Positions 7,436 to 13,849 of a stretch of DNA of 36,836 nucleotides are shown piece by piece. Each line of letters begins with the position of its first letter. The first letter of the stretch is position 1. A model generated the notes under the pieces. It ran no database searches. It had not been told where the DNA came from and was given only the letters and a program-made list of their open reading frames with translations. Both the position numbers and the translations under genes were made by a program. The DNA comes from Candidatus Faecousia excrementipullorum (GTDB lineage Bacteria; Bacillota; Clostridia; Oscillospirales; Oscillospiraceae): contig DVGG01000058.1 in the NCBI GenBank assembly GCA_018712825.1, positions 1 to 36,836 on the forward strand, given 5' to 3'.

Positions 7436-8280
7436 GCTATGCCATCGAAGGAAAAAATCTTCACTATACCTATTCCGACGGCACCAAAGCCTTAAATGGG
7501 GTGAGCCTTGCAGCGGAAACGGGAAAAATCACGGGAATTTTAGGCAGCAACGGCGCCGGAAAGTCCACGCTGTTTTTGAACCTGAACGGCGTCTGCACCC
7601 CGGAGGCGGGGGAGGTGTACCTTGCCGGGGAGAAAATCACCTACAACCGGAAGGGCATTGCCCGGCTTCGCCAGGGGGTGGGGATTGTGTTCCAGAACCC
7701 GGACGACCAGCTGTTTTCCGCGGATGTGTACCGGGATATCTCCTTCGGCCCGGTGAATCTGGGGCTGCCCCCGGAGGAGGTACACCGCCGGGTGGAGAAG
7801 GTTATGGCCCAACTGGACATCACGTCGCTAAAGGACAAGCCCACCCATGCCCTCTCCTACGGCCAGAAAAAGCGGGTGGCCATCGCCGGTGTGCTGGCCA
7901 TGGAGCCGGAGGTCATCATCCTGGACGAGCCCACCGCCGGCCTGGACCCCCAGGGCGTGAGCAGCATCGTGAAGGTTCTCCGGGAAATTCGGGATTGTCT
8001 CCACATCACCATCCTCCTGTCCACCCACGACATGGATATGGTGCCGCTTCTGTGCGATTACTGCTACCTCCTCTCTGAAGGGAAGGTACAGTCCCAGGGC
8101 ACCCCGGAGGAGCTCTTCTCCCAGCCGGAGCTTCTGCGGCGCCACCGCCTCCGGCTGCCAAGAATCAGCCACCTCATGGAAATTCTGAAGAAAAAGGACG
8201 GCATAGGCCCCGGCAGCCGAGTCTGCACCATCTCCCAGGCAAGGAAAGAACTCCGCCGCCTCCTGAAAACAAACCATTAA
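7432..8280 (+). CDS. cbiO: CbiO, ECF transporter ATP-binding subunit
   Basis: A 282-residue ABC ATPase. Walker A GSNGAGKST is at residues 38-46, the Q-loop at FQNPDDQLFS, the signature LSYGQ at 141-145, and Walker B with D165-E166 in ILDEPTAGLDP; the switch His is in LSTHDMD. GTG 7432 is the start, since it overlaps the cbiQ stop and the sequence SYAIEGKNLHYTY fits the normal N-terminus; the frame opens earlier inside cbiQ. The last roughly 50 residues, rich in basic residues and MEILKKKDGIGP, are a common C-terminal extension. It powers cobalt uptake for B12 synthesis; no cobalamin synthesis genes lie within the window. Confidence 0.95.
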   Translation: MSYAIEGKNLHYTYSDGTKALNGVSLAAETGKITGILGSNGAGKSTLFLNLNGVCTPEAGEVYLAGEKITYNRKGIARLRQGVGIVFQNPDDQLFSADVYRDISFGPVNLGLPPEEVHRRVEKVMAQLDITSLKDKPTHALSYGQKKRVAIAGVLAMEPEVIILDEPTAGLDPQGVSSIVKVLREIRDCLHITILLSTHDMDMVPLLCDYCYLLSEGKVQSQGTPEELFSQPELLRRHRLRLPRISHLMEILKKKDGIGPGSRVCTISQARKELRRLLKTNH

Positions 8281-8290
8281 CCATACTTTT

Positions 8291-8331
8291 AACCCCCTCC
8301 TTTTCGACATTCCCGAAAAGGAGGGGGTTTG
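8291..8331. terminator. Terminator between cbiO and the convergent regulator
   Basis: AACCCCCTCCTTTTC at 8291-8305 pairs perfectly with GAAAAGGAGGGGGTT at 8315-8329. T-rich tracts flank both sides, so it can serve cbiO on the plus strand and the minus-strand regulator gene. Confidence 0.85.
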
Positions 8332-8342
8332 GTTTGGCGGGG

Positions 8343-9872
8343 TCAACCTTTGCCGCTGGGGGAACGGGGTAAGGGCAGGGGCTGCGCCCGCTCTGCCCGG
8401 AGGAGAATATGCAGGGTCAGGCAAAAATCCGGGTCCTTCAAGTCCCCATCAAGGAGCTGGGTGATATGGGCCAGCCGGTCCAGAAGGGTGGAGCGGTGCA
8501 GATACAGAGCCGCCGCCGTTTTGGTGACGGACAGGTGGTTGTCCAGATACACCCCCAGGGTGTGGAGGTAGGAGACTTGGGAGGCTTCATCGTGGGCTTT
8601 CAGCCGCTTCAACCCCTCCGGGTAAAATACCCAGGCAGGACGGCTTGCCAGAGCGCCGGTGAGAAGCTGGGGCAGCAGGTAGTCCTGAAAATAAAACACA
8701 CCCCTGCCTTTGTCCTGGGACAGGCCGTTTTCCAAGGCCCCGGAAGCCTGAAACCAGGCGTGGTTGGCATCGTACAGGCTGGAAAACACCGCCGAAATGC
8801 CGCACAGCAGCCCCAGCTTTTCCAGCACCGGCAGCAGCGGTTCCACCGTCTCCTGCTCCGTGGCAGCAGCCGGGAGGAAGCCTGCCACAGAATCCCCGTA
8901 TTCAAAGGCCATGGCCCCGGGGCATTGCTCTTCCAGGGAGGCGGACAGATAGGCCCCAGGCAGGGCCGGCTTGCCGGAGGCTGGCAGCAGCCGGATACAG
9001 ACCCAGCTGTGGCTGCCGTTTTCCATACTCAGTGCCCGGCGGTACTCAAAGTCCACGCTCTGTCCCCCGATGATGCTCCGCAGTGCCCGGCGCACTGCTG
9101 AACGGGTGCTGGCCAGCACCGGATTCTGCTGAATCCCCTGACGCAGCAGCTTGCACAGGAACACCGCCAAGGTGCTGTCCGAATCCCGGAAGGGACGCTG
9201 CCCCTCAAGAATCGTCAGACAGCCCAGGTACTCCTCCTGGTCAAAAATATTCACCGACAAAGAGCGGCGGCCCTGAAGCTCCAGCAGTAAGGGCTCCCGT
9301 ACGTGGGTGGAGATATCGTGCAGGGAGAGGAAGGTGGCCATTTTTTCCGGGTCGAAGGATTCCGTATCCAGCCGCAGTCCCAGCTCCTTTTGCAGGTACG
9401 CCTCCTCCGTTACCCCCAGGTATCGGAAGTCCGAGCCCATCAGGAGCAGAGGATTTTCAAAAATCCCTCTGCTGGCCTCCAGCATCCGGCTCAAGCTGGC
9501 ACCGTGGCGCAGCACCGTCCACAGCTGCTCCTCCCAGCGGTCATACCGGTCAAAAATCCCCTGCACCAGGTTGAACACCTGAAAAATATCCCACTGCCCT
9601 TCCACCAGAATCACGCTGCACCGGTCATAGTAGGCGTTGAGGTTCCAGTGATGCCCCAGACAAATCAGGCATACATTCTCCCCGATGCCGGGCCGCTGGG
9701 GGAGATGGTCCCCGGAGCATACATACACCCGGTTTTTTTCAAAGACTTTGTTCCTGTCCAGGTAAAATTCCGGCCGCTGCAGCACCAGGTCGCTGCCGTT
9801 CCGACCCTGAAGCGTCACCGTATGCAGCTGTTCCTTCATTCTCCAGTATAAGATGTCCGGGCTGAGCTTCAT
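8343..9872 (-). CDS. PucR/CdaR-type transcriptional regulator
   Basis: A 509-residue regulator. The N-terminal region to about residue 110 is a purine-catabolism PucR-like domain (KNRVYVCSGDHLPQRP, VCLICLG), the centre is a GGDEF-like/CdaR region, and the C-terminal residues 440-500 hold the PucR helix-turn-helix with TLGVYLDNHLSVTKTAAALY and LHRSTLLDRLAHI. Members often activate neighbouring catabolic operons in response to the substrate. It is transcribed away from a three-gene putative catabolic operon, with three palindromes between. Its own promoter is consensus. ATG 9872 has AGGGGGA upstream. The C-terminal tail, rich in Pro and Arg, is unusual but short. Confidence 0.85.
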   Translation of the reverse strand: MKLSPDILYWRMKEQLHTVTLQGRNGSDLVLQRPEFYLDRNKVFEKNRVYVCSGDHLPQRPGIGENVCLICLGHHWNLNAYYDRCSVILVEGQWDIFQVFNLVQGIFDRYDRWEEQLWTVLRHGASLSRMLEASRGIFENPLLLMGSDFRYLGVTEEAYLQKELGLRLDTESFDPEKMATFLSLHDISTHVREPLLLELQGRRSLSVNIFDQEEYLGCLTILEGQRPFRDSDSTLAVFLCKLLRQGIQQNPVLASTRSAVRRALRSIIGGQSVDFEYRRALSMENGSHSWVCIRLLPASGKPALPGAYLSASLEEQCPGAMAFEYGDSVAGFLPAAATEQETVEPLLPVLEKLGLLCGISAVFSSLYDANHAWFQASGALENGLSQDKGRGVFYFQDYLLPQLLTGALASRPAWVFYPEGLKRLKAHDEASQVSYLHTLGVYLDNHLSVTKTAAALYLHRSTLLDRLAHITQLLDGDLKDPDFCLTLHILLRAERAQPLPLPRSPSGKG

Positions 9873-9901
9873 ACCCCTGTTCCCCCTGTAATTTTTCTTT
9901 C

Positions 9902-9930
9902 ATTATAAATTCCTGCAAAAACCCTGTCAA
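9902..9930 (-). promoter_or_regulatory. Promoter of the PucR-type regulator gene
   Basis: On the minus strand TTGACA (9930-9925) and TATAAT (9907-9902) are separated by 17 bases, a perfect consensus. The palindrome at 9937-9953 lies just upstream of the -35 box, which would allow autoregulation. Confidence 0.85.
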
Positions 9931-9936
9931 CCAGCC

Positions 9937-10032
9937 CCATACATTTTGTATGGAGACTCCGGGGGAATATGGCGGATTAGCCAAAATTCAACCATACAAT
10001 TTGTATGATTTGGCGGGATACAACCTGTATGG
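9937..10032. promoter_or_regulatory. Three 17-bp palindromes CCATACA-N3-TGTATGG
   Basis: Sites are 9937-9953 (CCATACA-TTT-TGTATGG), 9992-10008 (CCATACA-ATT-TGTATGA) and 10016-10032 (GGATACA-ACC-TGTATGG). They lie in the 257-bp gap between the divergent regulator and the 406-aa gene. The latter has TATAAT at 10090-10095 but no recognisable -35 box, as expected of an activator-dependent promoter. They are probably the binding sites of the adjacent PucR-type regulator; this is inference. Confidence 0.7.
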
Positions 10033-10129
10033 CTCCCAGGGGGAAAAACCGTCCTTTTTGTAGAATATCCCACCGGCCCCCTTCGCCTTTATAATAATGG
10101 CACAGCAAACAAATGATGGGAGGAATACC

Positions 10130-11350
10130 ATGCTGAAAGAAAAATTGGACTCCAGGAAGTGCTTTGCCACCGCCTGGGGCAAGCTGATTACGCAGGAGGA
10201 GGCCTACCGCCAGCTGAACCGGCAGATTGCCGCCTTTACCGCCAACCTGTTCCAGGTTATGCGGATTTTTGAGCCCAGCTGGGAAAAGCGCACCGAGGCC
10301 ATTTGCAGCATCGCCAACATGATGAACATGGCTGTGGCAGGCACCCCGGAGCAGCAGAAGGATTATGTAAACGAATCGCTGTATGAGGCCTTCAACATCC
10401 CGGAGCTGTGCGAAAAGTCCAGCTGGCTGGGAGGCATTACCGGAGACTCGGGAGACGAGTGGGAGAACATGGCCGGCCGGGTCATTCAGTTTACCCGGAA
10501 CCGGGTGGAGAAGGAGCTGGACACCTGCCCCTGGGACATTGTAGGCAGCGAGCTTTGCAACATGACCACCAGCATGTTCACCGCCAACTTCGACCTGGCT
10601 TCTTCCCATGGCACAGACAATGAGGTATCTCTGAATATGTGCCAGGCACGGGGCTGCGGCAACAAGCACTGCCGGGTAGTGGCAGAGCGGCGGGATGTGT
10701 ATAATCTTCCCCAGCAGGGCTGGCTGGACCATATGCAGCAGCCGGTGGACCCCATTCACGACACTCCCAGGGAGCGGATGGTGAAAGAGGGCCAGTGCCT
10801 GCGCAACGGTCAGTACACCCAGAGCTTCGGAGAGGAGACCTCCCTGGAGCAGGCCTACCATTGGGTGGCTCAGATGGGCTGGGTCTGGTCCGTCCAGTTC
10901 CCCATGATGGCCATTAAGGATATGGCCCCGGACGAGGATGAATTCCTGCGAGTGTTCCGGATTGTCTTTGCCACCGCAGGGAAAAACCAGTTCATGGACC
11001 CCTTTGCCAAGGAGGGTCTGCGGAGTTATCTGGGAGTGCCCCACGAGCTGGACGACAATGACGGCCGGCTTTTGGGGGGCTACATCCGCTATATGCTGGA
11101 TGTGCAGCAGGTGCCCTACACCATGGAGCGGTGGACCAAGGATGAAACCTGGATTCGGGTCAAGAACGAGGACTTTACCGCCCGGTATGAAATGGCACCG
11201 CTGGAGGAGCTGGTGGATGCTTACGAGGCCCAGTGGAACGGTGCCGCCAAGACGCTGGTAAGCCCGGAATGGTCCTGTGTCATCGAGGGCCGGGAGGAAG
11301 AAACCATGTATATCAAGGTCATCCGCAGGGAAGACCCCCGGATGCTGTAA
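10130..11350 (+). CDS. Unrecognised 406-aa protein, first gene of a putative catabolic operon
   Basis: I do not recognise the family with certainty. The protein is soluble, without signal peptide or membrane helix. Residues near 170-190 carry the cluster CQARGCGNKHCRVV, which recalls the Cys pattern near the end of V4R-type or L-2-amino-thiazoline-4-carboxylate hydrolase-like domains. The C-terminal half ends in a similar strand pattern (EETMYIKVIRRED) without the cysteines, so the protein may be two diverged copies of one domain. ATG 10130 with GGGAGGA is chosen over ATG 10097. It is followed after 14 bases by a GcvT-like gene and then an SDR gene, each with GGAGG sites, suggesting a pathway that demethylates or cleaves and then oxidises a small organic substrate. 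Confidence 0.7.
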   Translation: MLKEKLDSRKCFATAWGKLITQEEAYRQLNRQIAAFTANLFQVMRIFEPSWEKRTEAICSIANMMNMAVAGTPEQQKDYVNESLYEAFNIPELCEKSSWLGGITGDSGDEWENMAGRVIQFTRNRVEKELDTCPWDIVGSELCNMTTSMFTANFDLASSHGTDNEVSLNMCQARGCGNKHCRVVAERRDVYNLPQQGWLDHMQQPVDPIHDTPRERMVKEGQCLRNGQYTQSFGEETSLEQAYHWVAQMGWVWSVQFPMMAIKDMAPDEDEFLRVFRIVFATAGKNQFMDPFAKEGLRSYLGVPHELDDNDGRLLGGYIRYMLDVQQVPYTMERWTKDETWIRVKNEDFTARYEMAPLEELVDAYEAQWNGAAKTLVSPEWSCVIEGREEETMYIKVIRREDPRML

Positions 11351-11364
11351 GGAGGTGCGGGAAA

Positions 11365-12354
11365 ATGCTGTTTCGAGAGGATAAAGTGGCAAGAGCCGAT
11401 GCCCAGGCCATCCGTCAGGGGGTAGGTCTGTACCGCTGGACCCATGATCTGGTGGAGGTCACGGGAGAGGATGCCCTGGAAGTGCTCCAGAAAATTTACA
11501 TCAGCGACCTGTCCAAGGTGGCAGTGGGCCGCTCCAAGTACACCGCCTCCCTGGACGAGGCTGGGGAGATTATTGACGATGTGATTGTCATGCACATGGA
11601 GGAAGGATGCTATTGGGTATCCGACCTGTACGGCCCCCGGCTGCTGCCCTGGATTGAAAAGCACAAGGGTCAGGCCCGGGTGCAGGCAAAGCTCATCACC
11701 TATGATTGGGATATGTACGCCGTCCAGGGGCCGGACAGTCTGAAGGCCATGAATGCCCTTCTGGATGCCCCGGTGGACGAGCTGAAGCGGTTTGCCATCT
11801 GCCAGCGGAAAATCGGGGACATCCCTGTGTATATCCACCGCTCCGGCTTCACCGGAGAGAACGGCTATGAGATTTATGCCGCCTTTGACAAGAGCCAGGC
11901 CATCCACGATGCTGCGCTGCAGGCGGTGGAGCAGGCAGGCGGCCGGGAACTGCAGACGCTGGAGGTGTATGTGCGCTCCGTCCCCATGGAGAAGGGCTTT
12001 GCCCTGAAGCAGGACTTCAAGCACCTGAGCCCCTACGAGTGCGCAATGGGCTGGGCCGTGGCGGAGAATAAGGACTTTATCGGCAAGGCCGCAGCCCTGG
12101 AGCGAAAGGCCCATCCCAAATACCGGATGGTGGGACTGGAATTTTCAAGAGAATCCACAGAGGATATTTCCATCTGGGAGCGGGTCTATTGGTACGGTGT
12201 GGAGGTGGGCCGCTGCGCCCAGACCATCTACGGCTACACTGTGGACAAGAACATCGGCTTCGCCACCCTCCGGGCAGATGTGCCGGATGGGGCAGAGGTA
12301 ACGGTGGGATGCAACGATTCTCCCGCTGTGGTTGTAAATAAGGTATTCTGCTAA
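11365..12354 (+). CDS. GcvT/DmdA-family folate-dependent aminomethyl/methyltransferase
   Basis: A 329-residue protein of the glycine-cleavage T-protein superfamily, which moves a one-carbon unit from an amine, sulfur or ether substrate to tetrahydrofolate. Visible family marks are LYRWTHDLVEVTGEDALEVLQ near residue 20, GEIIDDVIV with D71-D72 matching the catalytic Asp region, QGPDSLKAM, and SGFTGENGYEIYA where GEDGYEI is usual. The C-terminal barrel (GRCAQTIYGYTVDKNIGFATLR) is present. It is shorter than GcvT (about 360), and no gcvH or gcvP is nearby, so it is more likely a substrate-specific demethylase than part of glycine cleavage. ATG 11365 has GGAGG at 11351-11355. Confidence 0.85.
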   Translation: MLFREDKVARADAQAIRQGVGLYRWTHDLVEVTGEDALEVLQKIYISDLSKVAVGRSKYTASLDEAGEIIDDVIVMHMEEGCYWVSDLYGPRLLPWIEKHKGQARVQAKLITYDWDMYAVQGPDSLKAMNALLDAPVDELKRFAICQRKIGDIPVYIHRSGFTGENGYEIYAAFDKSQAIHDAALQAVEQAGGRELQTLEVYVRSVPMEKGFALKQDFKHLSPYECAMGWAVAENKDFIGKAAALERKAHPKYRMVGLEFSRESTEDISIWERVYWYGVEVGRCAQTIYGYTVDKNIGFATLRADVPDGAEVTVGCNDSPAVVVNKVFC

Positions 12355-12364
12355 GGAGGTAACT

Positions 12365-13126
12365 ATGGGCAGACTGGATGGAAAAGTATGTATCGTAACC
12401 GGTGCTTCCGCCGGCATTGGAAGGGCCACCGCCCGGCTGTTTTGTCAGGAGGGAGCCCGGGTGGTTGCCGTGGCTCGCCGGGAGGAACGGCTGGAGGAGC
12501 TGGCCCGGGAGTGCAGGGACCTGGCCGGAGAGATGACCTGGTACGCAGGGGATGTGAGCACCCCGGAGACCGCCGCAGCCATGGTGAAGAAGGCGGTGGA
12601 TACCTTCGGACGGCTGGATGTGGCGGTAAACGGCGCCGGCATTATGGATGACAATACCGCCATTGGGGATATGTCCGATGAAATGCTCCTGAAAACCTTC
12701 CAGGTCAATACCTTTGGCCTGATGTACGGTATGCGGGAGGAATGCCGGCAGTACCTGGCCCAGGGAGATGGGGGCGTGATTGTGAATATCTGCTCCGTGG
12801 GCGCCACCCACCAGACTTCCGGCGCTGCCTACTGCGCCAGCAAGGGCGCAGTACTGGCGGCCACCAAGAACACGGCCTTCATGTATATGGAGGAGGGGAT
12901 CCGGTGCAATGCCGTCTCCCCCGGCGGGGTGGTGACGGATATTCCTCTGGTGATGCCCCCCTCCGACCCCTTCGGCTTCGGACGCACCGGCAAGCTCCTG
13001 GAGTTCTCCGGAGAGCTGGCTATGCCGGAGGATCTGGCGGATGCCATTTTGTTCCTGGCCAGTGACCAGTCCCGCTATGTCAACGGTGAAGAGCTTAAGT
13101 GTGACGGCGGCTGGACCTGCTTCTGA
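12365..13126 (+). CDS. SDR-family NAD(P)-dependent dehydrogenase
   Basis: A 253-residue classical short-chain dehydrogenase. The cofactor motif TGASAGIG is at residues 12-19, NGAG near 90, catalytic S144, Y156 and K160 (YCASK), and the ending VNGEELKCDGGWTCF is typical. The sequence begins directly after TAAGGAGGTAACT. As the third gene with the GcvT-like enzyme it probably oxidises or reduces a hydroxyl or carbonyl on the same substrate. The substrate (an aromatic, sterol or sugar-derived alcohol) cannot be read from the sequence. Confidence 0.9.
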   Translation: MGRLDGKVCIVTGASAGIGRATARLFCQEGARVVAVARREERLEELARECRDLAGEMTWYAGDVSTPETAAAMVKKAVDTFGRLDVAVNGAGIMDDNTAIGDMSDEMLLKTFQVNTFGLMYGMREECRQYLAQGDGGVIVNICSVGATHQTSGAAYCASKGAVLAATKNTAFMYMEEGIRCNAVSPGGVVTDIPLVMPPSDPFGFGRTGKLLEFSGELAMPEDLADAILFLASDQSRYVNGEELKCDGGWTCF

Positions 13127-13132
13127 AAAAAC

Positions 13133-13397
13133 ACCGGGCAGCCTTCTGGCTGCCCGGTCAAAAAAGGCACAAAGACAAGCAAACGCCGCCCGTGGTTGTA
13201 CATGGGGTGCGGTAGGGCGGCGTTTGCGCAGTAAGGCAAAAGCGTTGCGCAGCAACAACTTTTGGGCTTTTGCTGGGAGATCCGCACCTGGTCTTCCTCC
13301 CAGTCCTTTCGCGGGGAAGGTAAGCCCATTTCCTTTTGCTTTTGCCGGTTTGGGACTTTATTGACAGTCTGACCGGGCAGCCCTCTGGCTGCCCGGT
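13133..13397. repeat. Twin 26-bp hairpins bracketing a 213-bp gene-free interval
   Basis: ACCGGGCAGCC-TTCT-GGCTGCCCGGT at 13133-13158 recurs as ACCGGGCAGCC-CTCT-GGCTGCCCGGT at 13372-13397. The first is preceded by A6 on the plus strand and so can terminate minus-strand transcripts. The 213 bases between hold another long stem, CAAACGCCGCCC with GGGCGGCGTTTG near 13181-13229, and no credible gene. The arrangement looks like an insertion or duplication at a terminator. Confidence 0.65.
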
Positions 13398-13401
13398 ACT
13401 T

Positions 13402-13614
13402 TTATTCGATGGCCTGCAATTCCTTGTCCAGGTCCTCCAGATGGGGCTTAAGATGTGCCGACTGGGGGAAGCTTGCCAGCTTCCGCAGGGTCAGTCCGCC
13501 TACCAGCTTCATCTGAGGGTTCTTGGAAGCCCCCTCGCTGTACTTATCCAGCACCGCAGCTGCTGCCGGATTCTTGAGAATGTCCTTTACCTTGCTGTCC
13601 AGAGAAAATGCCAT
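13402..13614 (-). CDS. Small helical protein of unknown function
   Basis: A 70-residue protein. The core VKDILKNPAAAAVLDKYSEGASKNPQ, then LVGGLTLRKLASFP, resembles a short helical module that I recall as a C-terminal appendage of larger Clostridial enzymes, here standing alone; I cannot name its family. CAGGAGGTAAC precedes the ATG at 13614. The stop lies four bases from the second twin hairpin. No membrane segment or signal peptide. Codon use matches neighbours, so it is likely real. Confidence 0.6.
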   Translation of the reverse strand: MAFSLDSKVKDILKNPAAAAVLDKYSEGASKNPQMKLVGGLTLRKLASFPQSAHLKPHLEDLDKELQAIE

Positions 13615-13784
13615 GATTTGTTACCTCCTGTTTTTGTTGTTTTTCTGCCATTATTATATAAAAAAACCGGCAGACACACCAGCCTGCAAACAGGCGGGGT
13701 TGTTGCTTTCAGAGTCCGTCAGATTGTGGGCCCCGCCGCAGAAAATCCCGCCGTCAGGCCGGAGGAATTTTGTGGTTTTATCTA

Positions 13785-13814
13785 TCGACTTTCCCCGCTC
13801 TTTCGTGGTATAAT
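13785..13814 (+). promoter_or_regulatory. Probable promoter of the GTPase-NYN gene
   Basis: TATAAT at 13809-13814 with TCGACT at 13785-13790, 18 bases apart. The -35 match is moderate. Confidence 0.55.
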
Positions 13815-13849
13815 TCCCTTATATTTTGCAGGAAGGGAGATGACATGGT

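Noticed and set aside
9977-11392. 471-codon minus-strand frame opposite the 406-aa gene
   Set aside because: It starts inside the GcvT-like gene, runs into the operator region and shows His/Pro/Gly-rich antisense composition.
11365-12354. True glycine cleavage T-protein
   Set aside because: No gcvH or gcvP nearby, shorter than GcvT, and the neighbours and regulator indicate a separate catabolic operon.
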